The translations under genes and the position numbers were made by a program. Under the pieces are notes generated by a model. The model did not search any database, was not told the DNA's origin, and saw only the letters and a list, made by a program, of their open reading frames with translations. DNA of 64,000 nt from Ciceribacter sp. T2.26MG-112.2 (GTDB lineage: Bacteria > Pseudomonadota > Alphaproteobacteria > Rhizobiales > Rhizobiaceae): the NCBI RefSeq assembly GCF_900492205.1, contig NZ_UEYQ01000005.1, forward strand, positions 282,988 to 346,987, given 5' to 3'. Below, in pieces: positions 39,205 through 46,651 of this stretch (its first letter is position 1; each line of letters begins with the position of its first letter).

Positions 39205-39363
39205 TTATCTCGCCGAATTGACGACGCTGCGCCCGGCATCCTGTGTCGCGTCGACGGCATTTCCGAGATCGCGGCCGACGCCGCGAATCGTGTTGCCGCA
39301 CGCCGTGAGCAACACGAGAGAGAGGCCGAGGGCCAGGGCCGAAAGGACAGGTCTTGTCACCAT
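39205..39363 (-). CDS. Entericidin A/B family lipoprotein (second copy)
   Basis: A 52-residue lipoprotein with the lipobox ending in LLTAC (Cys 22) and the core GNTIRGVGRDLGNAVDATQD, clearly paralogous to the gene at 38364-38522 but diverged in the signal peptide. It ends five bases from the DUF1638 stop, converging with it. Its own promoter should lie between 39363 and the exoD gene. Confidence 0.8.
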   Translation of the reverse strand: MVTRPVLSALALGLSLVLLTACGNTIRGVGRDLGNAVDATQDAGRSVVNSAR

Positions 39364-39624
39364 GGAATGTCTCCAAGAAAAATGGATCGGATGCCGGCGT
39401 CCTTTGCACCGTCATTCGCCGAAATCAAGGCAACAGGTCCGTGCGCCGCGCCTTCTCCTGTCAGGCGGCTGGCCACAATGCCCACAAACGTCGTCGGCGC
39501 ATGGATCGCATTTAACGCAAGTTTTATCATGCCGGACGAATTGACCATTACCTTAATACCTCTGCAATTGGTCCCTAACAGAATGGGGGTCAGGTCGTCT
39601 CAAGAACGAAAAGGCAAAAAGAAA

Positions 39625-40272
39625 ATGACCGAGGGGGCAGGAACATTGGCACATTCGCTCGCTGAGCGTCACGAGAGGGAAAGGCCGGAGCATCTCTCCG
39701 ATCTTCTGTTGCGGCTGGCCCGTCGCAGCGATGGCACGATCACCATCCGCGACATCGCAATCACTCTTCAGGATCGCTCCTTCGGCGCCTTCCTGCTGGT
39801 CTTTTCCTTGCCGAATCTGGTGCCCATGCCGCCGGGCGCCACGCTCTTCCTCGGCCTGCCGCTGATTTTCGTCGCCTGGCAGATGCTGGCCTCCGCCCAG
39901 GGACGGATCTACCTGCCCCGCCGGATCGCCGATTGCGGCGTCAGCACCTCCACCTTTCAAGGCGCCGTCAACCGTCTCGTCCCCTGGCTCAAACGTGCCG
40001 AGACCCTGGTGAAACCGCGCTTCTGGTTTCTCGAAACCCGCTTCTCCGAACGCGTGCTGGGCCTCTTCGCCCTGGTGCTCGCCATTGTCGTCTTCCTGCC
40101 GATTCCGCTCGGCAACTGGCTGCCGGCGCTGGCGCTCGCCATCATCGGCTTTGCCCATTCCCAATGCGACGGCTTCGGCGTGCTGATCGGCACGCTCGTC
40201 GGCCTGGTCTCCATCGCCGTGGCAGCCTTTGTCGTCTATACCGCCGGCGCTGTCCTGCTGCTGGTGTTCTGA
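39625..40272 (+). CDS. exoD: ExoD family exopolysaccharide synthesis protein
   Basis: A 215-residue membrane protein. A cytoplasmic start (LSDLLLRLARRSDGTITIRD) is followed by several hydrophobic helices, with the family motifs GAFLLVFSLPNLVPMPPGA and FLPIPLGNWLPALALAIIGF. ExoD is needed for alkaline tolerance and exopolysaccharide in S. meliloti; the reaction is unknown. ATG at 39625. It precedes the formyltransferase-like gene by 20 bases on the same strand. Confidence 0.9.
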   Translation: MTEGAGTLAHSLAERHERERPEHLSDLLLRLARRSDGTITIRDIAITLQDRSFGAFLLVFSLPNLVPMPPGATLFLGLPLIFVAWQMLASAQGRIYLPRRIADCGVSTSTFQGAVNRLVPWLKRAETLVKPRFWFLETRFSERVLGLFALVLAIVVFLPIPLGNWLPALALAIIGFAHSQCDGFGVLIGTLVGLVSIAVAAFVVYTAGAVLLLVF

Positions 40273-40292
40273 TCCGCGAGAGGACTTTTCCC

Positions 40293-41084
40293 ATGAGCGT
40301 GCCGAGATCGACAGAGCCCTCTTCCGCAACAGCGATGGTGATGACCGCCGGCGGCCCCAATCCGGCGATCGTCATCAATGCCCTTGCCCGGCATTATCCG
40401 AACCTGCATGTCGTGCGCGAACAGCCGGAATCGAAGTGGGCGATCACCCGTCGCCGGGCCCGGCTGCTCGGCTGGATCACCGCACTCGGCCAGTTGGGCA
40501 CTATGATCGCCGCCCGGCTGTTGCGCCCGCTCGCCAGGCGGCGGATCGAGGCGCTTCTCAAGGTCGGCGGCCTCTCCGCGACGATCGCAAACAATATCCC
40601 GGTCCACGACGTCGGCTCGATCAACGATCCGGCCACCCTTGCTCTCGTCGCCGAACTGAAGCCCGTCGCCATCCTGCTCGTCAGCACACGGCTGATGTCG
40701 CGCACCGCACTCGCCGCCATGCCCTGCCCGGTCATCAACCTCCATGCCGGCATCAACCCGCAATACCGCGGCCAGATGGGCGGATACTGGTCGCTCGCCG
40801 AGGAAGACGCCGCCAATTTCGGCGCGACGCTGCATCTCGTCGATGCCGGCACCGACACCGGCGGCACGCTCTACGAGGTCCGAACCCTGCCGGACGACGG
40901 CGATTTCATCGCCACCTATCCCCTGGTCCTGACGGTGGCGGCAATCGACATCACGCTTCAATCGGTCGAGGATGCAGTCCACGGCCGGCTTCGTCCGTTC
41001 CAGCCGGAAGGTCCCTCGATCCTGCGCTATCCGCCGACCCTCTGGGCCTGGCTTGCCAACGGCTTTCGGCGCAAGGTCTGGTAA
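40293..41084 (+). CDS. Formyltransferase-fold family protein
   Basis: A 263-residue protein. The C-terminal half has the formyl transferase catalytic layout of PurN/Fmt: VINLHAGINPQYRG carries Asn and His of the N-x-H motif, and HLVDAGTDTGGTLYE carries the catalytic Asp. The N-terminal half (MVMTAGGPNPAIVINALARH, RARLLGWITALGQLG) is not like PurN and may bind another substrate. It lies upstream of the metV/metF operon, so a role in folate one-carbon handling (formyl-THF-dependent) is plausible. Its gene is 99 bases upstream of the virulence-factor gene. Confidence 0.75.
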   Translation: MSVPRSTEPSSATAMVMTAGGPNPAIVINALARHYPNLHVVREQPESKWAITRRRARLLGWITALGQLGTMIAARLLRPLARRRIEALLKVGGLSATIANNIPVHDVGSINDPATLALVAELKPVAILLVSTRLMSRTALAAMPCPVINLHAGINPQYRGQMGGYWSLAEEDAANFGATLHLVDAGTDTGGTLYEVRTLPDDGDFIATYPLVLTVAAIDITLQSVEDAVHGRLRPFQPEGPSILRYPPTLWAWLANGFRRKVW

Positions 41085-41110
41085 TTCGCGGGCAACGTCG
41101 CTTTTTGCTC

Positions 41111-41129
41111 CTTGCGACGTCGTCGCAAG
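41111..41129. promoter_or_regulatory. Inverted repeat before the metV/metF operon
   Basis: CTTGCGAC (41111-41118) and GTCGCAAG (41122-41129) are perfect arms separated by GTC. The centre GCGAC...GTCGC recalls the palindrome at 37370-37381 upstream of mttB. It may be an operator or, less likely, a terminator of the formyltransferase-like gene; no T run follows. Confidence 0.45.
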
Positions 41130-41183
41130 CGCAGTCCGCCGCTTTGGACCTGTGCATTGTGACGAAAAGGGGAGTGTGAGGAC

Positions 41184-41486
41184 ATGGCTGACAGGATCAT
41201 CGTCTACTGGCGCGACATACCCGCCCAGGTGATTGTCAAGCAGGGACGCAAAAGCGCCAAGCGCGAGCTGTCGCTGCGCTTCACCGAGGCGATCGACATG
41301 GCCGCCATGCGATCCGGCGCGGCCGAAACCGACGACTATCTCGCCGAATGGCGCAAGGGCGACCCCCTGCCGGTCGGCGACGATCTCGAGGCGGAAGCCG
41401 ACATGGCGACCGCCGAACTCGAGGCGGCCTACGACAAGGACCGTCTGGTCTCCCTCCTCCATGCCGGAGGCCGCGACAATGGCTGA
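41184..41486 (+). CDS. 'Virulence factor' domain protein (small, MetV-coupled)
   Basis: A 100-residue protein matching the short domain named Virulence_fact: IIVYWRDIPAQVIVKQGRKS and RFTEAIDMAAMRSG with YLAEWRKG. No virulence role is implied by the sequence. It overlaps metV by eight bases, so it is translationally coupled to a methylenetetrahydrofolate reductase partner, and its real job is probably in one-carbon metabolism, for example as an assembly or electron-transfer subunit. Confidence 0.8.
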   Translation: MADRIIVYWRDIPAQVIVKQGRKSAKRELSLRFTEAIDMAAMRSGAAETDDYLAEWRKGDPLPVGDDLEAEADMATAELEAAYDKDRLVSLLHAGGRDNG

Positions 41487-42075
41487 CGGCAAACCCGCTC
41501 CCGGCCCCATGCCGGGCAATGCCGCCCCGGCCAAGAAGGCGACGACCGGCGCCTATACGCCAGGCAGCGTCTCCCCCAACCGCCGGGCCCGCCGTTCCTA
41601 CACGATCCGTCTGTGGTCGGTCCGCCATTCGCGCTTCCTCGAATGGTTCTACGGCCGCTTCGCCAATGCCTTCCTTCTGCTTCACCCGCTGTGGAACAAG
41701 CTCGGTTATGCCCGCGTCGAGCGGCCGGTGACCTTCGTCGAGCGCAACGTCAAGGGCCTGCTGTTCGACTGTCGCATGTGCGGCCAGTGCGTCCTGTCGT
41801 CGACCGGCATGTCCTGCCCGATGAACTGCCCAAAACAGCTGCGCAACGGTCCCTGCGGCGGGGTGCGCGCCAACGGCAATTGCGAGGTCGAGCCCGACAT
41901 GCCCTGCGTCTGGGTCCAGGCCTGGGCCGGTTCGCGCGCCATGGTCCATGGCGACGCGATCCTCAATGTCCAGAAGCCGGTCAACCAGTCGCTGCGCGAA
42001 ACCTCGTCCTGGCTGCGGGTGACGGCGCAAGCCGCCGCCGCGCGCGAAACCTCCCCTTCGGAACAGAAGCCATGA
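41479..42075 (+). CDS. metV: Methylenetetrahydrofolate reductase C-terminal domain protein (MetV-like)
   Basis: A 198-residue Cys-rich protein. Residues about 95-135 hold DCRMCGQCVLSSTGMSCPMN, then CPKQLRNGPCGGV and NCEVEPDMPC, at least eight Cys suited to bind metal or iron-sulfur clusters. This is the MTHFR_C/MetV domain that pairs with MetF in acetogens. A basic N-terminal region (SPNRRARRSYTIRLW) precedes it. It overlaps the virulence-factor gene upstream and the metF gene downstream (ATGA), so the three are one unit. Confidence 0.88.
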   Translation: MADGKPAPGPMPGNAAPAKKATTGAYTPGSVSPNRRARRSYTIRLWSVRHSRFLEWFYGRFANAFLLLHPLWNKLGYARVERPVTFVERNVKGLLFDCRMCGQCVLSSTGMSCPMNCPKQLRNGPCGGVRANGNCEVEPDMPCVWVQAWAGSRAMVHGDAILNVQKPVNQSLRETSSWLRVTAQAAAARETSPSEQKP

Positions 42076-43175
42076 GCCCCGACTTCAATCCACACGATCC
42101 CGGCGCGCCGCTCGATCCCCTGCCCGGTCATTCCTCGCGCGGCCGGCTGGAGCGCGTGCTCAGGCGCGGCGAATTCGCCGTCACCGCCGAACTCAATCCC
42201 CCGGACAGCGCCAACCCGCAGGACGTCTACGAGCGCGCCGCTGTGTTCGACGGCTGGGTCGACGGCATCAATGCGGTCGACGCCTCGGGCGCCAATTGCC
42301 ACATGTCGTCCGTCGGCATTTGCGCGCTTCTGACCCGCATGGGCTATGCGCCGATCATGCAGATCGCCTGCCGCGACAGGAATCGCATCGCCATCCAGGG
42401 CGACGTGCTCGGGGCGTCGGCCATGGGCGTGCAGAACATCCTGTGCCTGACCGGCGACGGCGTGCAGGCCGGCGACCAGCCGGGCGCCAAGCCGGTCTTC
42501 GACCTCGACTGCATGTCGCTGTTAGAGACCGTGCGCACCATGCGCGACGAATCGAAGTTCCTGTCGGGCCGCAAGCTTTCCACCCCGCCGCACGTCTTCC
42601 TCGGCGCGGCCATCAATCCGTTCGCCCCGCCTTACGACTTCCGACCCTACCGGCTTGCCAAGAAGATCGAGTCCGGCGCGCAGTTCGTGCAGAGCCAGTA
42701 TTGCTTCGACGTGCCGATGTTCCGCGAATACATGAAGAAGGTGCGCGATCTCGGCCTGCACGAGAAGTGCTTCATCCTGGTCGGCGTCGGACCGCTCGCC
42801 TCGGCCAAGACCGCCAAGTGGATCCGCTCCAACGTGCCCGGCATCCATATTCCGGATTCGGTCATCAAGCGCCTCGAAGGCGCCGAGGACCAGAAACGCG
42901 AAGGCAAGCAGCTCTGCATCGACATCATCAACGAGGTGAAGGAGATCGAGGGCATTTCCGGCATGCATGTCATGGCCTATCGCCAGGAGGAATATGTCGC
43001 CGAGATCGTCCATGAATCGGGCGTGCTGAAGGGCCGCAAGCCGTGGAGGCGGGAAGCCAACCCGGGCGACGCGCTGGTTGCCGAACGGCTCGAGCATATC
43101 CGCGAGGAGAAGGTCGAGGACCAGCAGCAGATGGCCGGTCTCGCCGCCCATCTGAACCCGAAGAATTCGCACTGA
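42072..43175 (+). CDS. metF: Methylenetetrahydrofolate reductase
   Basis: A 367-residue MetF-type flavoprotein. EFAVTAELNPPDSANPQDVY gives the first barrel strand, NILCLTGDGVQAGDQPGAKP the FAD/folate region, and SGAQFVQSQYCFDVPMFREY the family's Q-x-x-F/Y-D block. Longer than E. coli MetF by about 70 residues. In a methyl-oxidising context it would turn methyl-THF into methylene-THF with MetV. Start codon overlaps the metV stop. A second, ordinary metF elsewhere in the genome is likely but not visible. Confidence 0.9.
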   Translation: MSPDFNPHDPGAPLDPLPGHSSRGRLERVLRRGEFAVTAELNPPDSANPQDVYERAAVFDGWVDGINAVDASGANCHMSSVGICALLTRMGYAPIMQIACRDRNRIAIQGDVLGASAMGVQNILCLTGDGVQAGDQPGAKPVFDLDCMSLLETVRTMRDESKFLSGRKLSTPPHVFLGAAINPFAPPYDFRPYRLAKKIESGAQFVQSQYCFDVPMFREYMKKVRDLGLHEKCFILVGVGPLASAKTAKWIRSNVPGIHIPDSVIKRLEGAEDQKREGKQLCIDIINEVKEIEGISGMHVMAYRQEEYVAEIVHESGVLKGRKPWRREANPGDALVAERLEHIREEKVEDQQQMAGLAAHLNPKNSH

Positions 43176-43263
43176 CCGGCCGCGCGGCGCCTCGGCCCCG
43201 CGCGCTTGCAACCCCATTATAGGCCCGCCAGACCTTGTCTGAGCGCCCGACCGGAGAACAATA

Positions 43264-44226
43264 ATGACCCGCACCATCGTCGCATCCGCCACACGCGAAA
43301 TCATCATCGGCTTCGACCAGCCGTTCTGCGTGATCGGCGAACGCATCAATCCGACCGGCCGCAAGAAGCTTGCCGCCGAAATGATCGAGGGCAATTTCGA
43401 CACCGTCATCAAGGACGCGCTGGAACAGGTTGCCGCCGGCGCCACCATGCTCGACGTCAATGCCGGCGTCACCTCGGTCAACCCGAACGAGACCGAGCCG
43501 GGCCTGCTGGTCAAGACCATGGAGATCGTCCAGGGCCTGGTCGACGTACCGCTGTCGATCGACTCATCCGTCACCGCTGCTATCGAGGCCGCGCTGAAGG
43601 TCGCCAAGGGCCGTCCGCTGGTCAATTCGGTGACCGGCGAGGAGGAAAAGCTCGAAGCCATCCTGCCGCTCTGCAAGAAGTACGACGTGCCGGTGGTGGC
43701 CATCTCCAACGACGAGACCGGCATTTCCATGGACCCGGACGTGCGCTTCGCGGTGGCCAAGAAGATCGTCGAGCGCGCCATGGATTATGGCATCAAGCCG
43801 CAGGACGTCGTCGTCGACCCCCTGGTCATGCCGATCGGCGCGCTCGGCGATGCCGGCCGTCAGGTTTTTGCCCTGCTCTACCGCCTGCGCAACGAGCTCA
43901 AGGTCAACACCACCTGCGGCCTGTCGAACATCTCGTTCGGCCTGCCGCACCGCCATGGCATCAATGCCGGCTTCATCCCCATGGTCATCGGCGCCGGCAT
44001 GACGTCGGCCATCATGAACCCCTGCCGCCCGCAGGAAATGGAGGCCGTGCGCGCCGCCAACGTCCTGAACGGCACGGACCCCAATTGCGGCAACTGGATC
44101 ATGACCTATCGCGACCACAAGCCGGCAGAACCCGGCGCCGCCCCCTCCACCACCGCCCCCGGCGCCTCCTCCGGCCGCCGCGGCGGCCGCGCGGCACGGG
44201 CGGGTGCGGGTGCTGCGACGGAATAG
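43264..44226 (+). CDS. Methyltetrahydrofolate:corrinoid methyltransferase (pterin-binding, MtvB/AcsE-like)
   Basis: A 320-residue TIM barrel of the dihydropteroate synthase/MeTr family. FCVIGERINPTGRKKLAAEM is the pterin-binding start, GATMLDVNAGVTSVNPNETE and PLSIDSSVTAAIEAAL carry the conserved Asp/Asn residues, and NTTCGLSNISFGLPHR the end block. It should move the methyl group from the corrinoid protein to THF. The C-terminal tail (ASSGRRGGRAARAGAGAATE) is Arg/Gly-rich like those of Bmt, MttB and the reactivator. It lies 88 bases after metF on the same strand. Confidence 0.92.
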   Translation: MTRTIVASATREIIIGFDQPFCVIGERINPTGRKKLAAEMIEGNFDTVIKDALEQVAAGATMLDVNAGVTSVNPNETEPGLLVKTMEIVQGLVDVPLSIDSSVTAAIEAALKVAKGRPLVNSVTGEEEKLEAILPLCKKYDVPVVAISNDETGISMDPDVRFAVAKKIVERAMDYGIKPQDVVVDPLVMPIGALGDAGRQVFALLYRLRNELKVNTTCGLSNISFGLPHRHGINAGFIPMVIGAGMTSAIMNPCRPQEMEAVRAANVLNGTDPNCGNWIMTYRDHKPAEPGAAPSTTAPGASSGRRGGRAARAGAGAATE

Positions 44227-44263
44227 GCGGCACCACGGCGAAGGCTCGGCGCCGGCTGCTCGT

Positions 44264-44399
44264 CTTCTCCCCCACGGGGAGAAGGTGGCGCGTAGCGCCG
44301 GATGAGGGGGTGGCGAAGCCACTTTCACGCGTCAGTGTCTGCCGTCTGGTAGACCCCCTCATCTGCCCTGCCGGGCATCTTCTCCCCGCCGGGGAGAAG
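44264..44399. repeat. Mosaic palindromic repeat, type A (second copy)
   Basis: It opens with CTTCTCCCCCACGGGGAGAAG and closes with a similar CTTCTCCCCGCC-type hairpin. GGATGAGGGGGTGG and GACCCCCTCATC form the inner inverted pair. Same family as 35397-35521. Confidence 0.75.
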
Positions 44400-44425
44400 A
44401 TAGACCCGCCGGCCGCCGACGAAAT

Positions 44426-44463
44426 CCCCTCGCCCCGTTTACGGGGAGAGGGTTAGGGTGAGG
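44426..44463. repeat. REP-like hairpin
   Basis: CCCTCGCCCCGT and ACGGGGAGAGGG form an imperfect stem, followed by TTAGGGTGAGG. This CCCTC...GGGAGAGGGTTAGGGTGAGG pattern is a common intergenic repeat in proteobacteria. Confidence 0.65.
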
Positions 44464-44546
44464 AGCAAGGCGGTCCACTCGACATGGGCAAGGATCCCGC
44501 CTAGCCACTAACCTTGCTTCCAAGCCTCTCAGGAAACGCATCGCTC

Positions 44547-46577
44547 ATGACCGAAATCGACCCCCTCGTCCTCTTCATGCCGTCCGGCAAGCGCGGCCGG
44601 TTTCCGGTCGGCACGCCGGTGCTCGATGCGGCCCGCCAACTGGGCGTCTATGTCGAGAGCGTGTGCGGCGGGCGGGCCACCTGCGGGCGGTGTCAGATCG
44701 AGGTGCAGGAAGGCAATTTCGCCAAGCACGGCATCGTCTCGTCCAACGACCACATCTCGCCGCCCGGGCCGAAGGAAAAGCGCTATGCCGAGGTGCGCAC
44801 GCTGCCCGAAGGCCGGCGGCTTTCCTGTTCCGCGACGATCGAGGGCGATCTCGTCGTCGACGTGCCGCAGGATGCCGTGGTCAACGCCCAGGTGGTGCGC
44901 AAGGCCGCCAGCGACCGGGTGATCGAGCGCAATCCCGCCGTCCATCTCTGCTATGTCGAGGTCGACGAGCCCGACATGCACAAGCCGCTCGGCGATCTCG
45001 ACCGCATGAAGGTCATGCTGGAGAAGGACTGGGGCTATACCGACCTGCAGGTCGAGCCCTATCTACTACCACAGGTGCAGAAGATCCTGCGCAAGGGCAA
45101 CTGGACGGTGACCGCCGCCATCCACCGCGACAGCGACACCCAGCGTCCGACCATCGTCGCGCTCTGGCCCGGACTGCACAACGAGGCCTATGGCCTTGCC
45201 TGCGACATCGGCTCGACGACGATCGCCATGCATCTCGTCTCGCTGCTCTCCGGCCGCGTCGTCGCCTCGTCGGGCACGTCCAACCCGCAGATCCGTTTCG
45301 GCGAGGATCTGATGAGCCGCGTCTCCTACGTCATGATGAACCCGGACGGCCGGGAAGCCATGACCAAAGCCGTGCGGCAGGCCGTCTCCGAACTGGTCGA
45401 CCAGGTCTGCGCAGAGGGCGGCGTCGCCCGCACCGACATCCTCGATTCGGTGTTCGTCGCCAATCCGATCATGCACCACCTGTTCCTTGGCATCGATCCG
45501 ACCGAGCTTGGCCAGGCGCCCTTCGCGCTTGCCGTCTCCGGTGCCGTGTCCTGCGCGGCGAGCGACATCGAGCTTGTCCTCAATCCCGGCGCCCGCACCT
45601 ATCTCCTGCCCTGCATCGCGGGCCATGTCGGCGCGGACGCGGCGGGCGCGACGCTCGCCGAAGGACCGCACCGCCAGGACCGGATGATGCTGCTGGTCGA
45701 TGTCGGCACCAATGCCGAGATCGTGCTCGGTAACCGCACACGCACCGTCGCCGCCTCCTCGCCCACCGGCCCCGCCTTCGAGGGTGCGGAAATCTCCTGC
45801 GGCCAGCGTGCAGCGCCGGGCGCCATCGAGCGCGTGCGCATCGACGCACAGACACTGGAGCCCCGCTTCAAGGTGATCGGCGTCGAGCAGTGGTCCGACG
45901 AGGAAGGCTTTGCCGAGGCCGCCGAAAAAACCGGCATCACCGGCATCTGCGGCTCGGCGATCATCGAGGTCGTCGCCGAAATGTATCTCTCCGGCGTCAT
46001 ATCCGCCGACGGCGTGGTCGACGGCGCGATGGCGGCGAAAAGCCCACGCATCCTCGCGACCGGCCGCACCTTCTCCTATCTGCTGCACGACGGCGCCCAG
46101 ACGATCACGGTGACGCAGAACGATGTACGCGCCATCCAGCTCGCCAAGGCGGCCCTTTATGCCGGCATCAAGCTCCTGATGGAAAAGCTGGACATCCAGA
46201 CCGTCGACACGATCCGCTTCGCCGGCGCCTTCGGCTCCTTCATCGACCCGAAATACGCGATGGTGCTCGGCCTTATCCCCGATTGCGACCTCTCCGAAGT
46301 CAAGGCGGTCGGCAACGCGGCCGGCACCGGGGCGCTGATGGCGCTGCTCAATCGCGGCCACCGGCGCGAGATCGAGGACACCGTCACCCGCATCGAGAAG
46401 ATCGAGACGGCGCTCGAGCCGCATTTTCAGCAGCTTTTCATCGATGCCATGGCGCTGCCCAACAAGGTCGACCACTTCCCCAGGCTCGCCGCGGCGGTGA
46501 CGCTGCCGGAACGCAAGATCCTCTCGGACGGCGATGGCGAAGGCGGCGGCCGCCGGCGGCGCAGAAACAGGGAATGA
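44547..46577 (+). CDS. Corrinoid activation/regeneration protein (RACo/RamA-type, 2Fe-2S plus ASKHA)
   Basis: A 676-residue protein. The N-terminal plant-type 2Fe-2S ferredoxin binds its cluster through C40, C46, C49 (VCGGRATCGRC) and C94. A linker is followed by an ASKHA ATPase domain, with phosphate-1 loop ACDIGSTTIAMHL near residue 218, LLVDVGTNAEIVLGN and RFAGAFGSFIDP. Such proteins use ATP to reduce inactive Co(II) corrinoid back to Co(I). It ends in GEGGGRRRRRNRE, an Arg/Gly tail. AGGAAACGC precedes the ATG at 44547. Confidence 0.93.
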   Translation: MTEIDPLVLFMPSGKRGRFPVGTPVLDAARQLGVYVESVCGGRATCGRCQIEVQEGNFAKHGIVSSNDHISPPGPKEKRYAEVRTLPEGRRLSCSATIEGDLVVDVPQDAVVNAQVVRKAASDRVIERNPAVHLCYVEVDEPDMHKPLGDLDRMKVMLEKDWGYTDLQVEPYLLPQVQKILRKGNWTVTAAIHRDSDTQRPTIVALWPGLHNEAYGLACDIGSTTIAMHLVSLLSGRVVASSGTSNPQIRFGEDLMSRVSYVMMNPDGREAMTKAVRQAVSELVDQVCAEGGVARTDILDSVFVANPIMHHLFLGIDPTELGQAPFALAVSGAVSCAASDIELVLNPGARTYLLPCIAGHVGADAAGATLAEGPHRQDRMMLLVDVGTNAEIVLGNRTRTVAASSPTGPAFEGAEISCGQRAAPGAIERVRIDAQTLEPRFKVIGVEQWSDEEGFAEAAEKTGITGICGSAIIEVVAEMYLSGVISADGVVDGAMAAKSPRILATGRTFSYLLHDGAQTITVTQNDVRAIQLAKAALYAGIKLLMEKLDIQTVDTIRFAGAFGSFIDPKYAMVLGLIPDCDLSEVKAVGNAAGTGALMALLNRGHRREIEDTVTRIEKIETALEPHFQQLFIDAMALPNKVDHFPRLAAAVTLPERKILSDGDGEGGGRRRRRNRE

Positions 46578-46651
46578 CACCGGGTTGCCGTTGCGCGCCG
46601 AGTCGCCCTAGGCATTTCTGCCAACCGGCAGGGCTCCCAGTCGCCGCTCTA

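Larger units (their letters stand above)
44227..44546. other. 320-base gap with two repeats between the MeTr and reactivator genes
   Basis: It contains a type A palindromic repeat (44264-44399) and a short REP-like hairpin (44426-44463). No gene seen. Confidence 0.5.
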
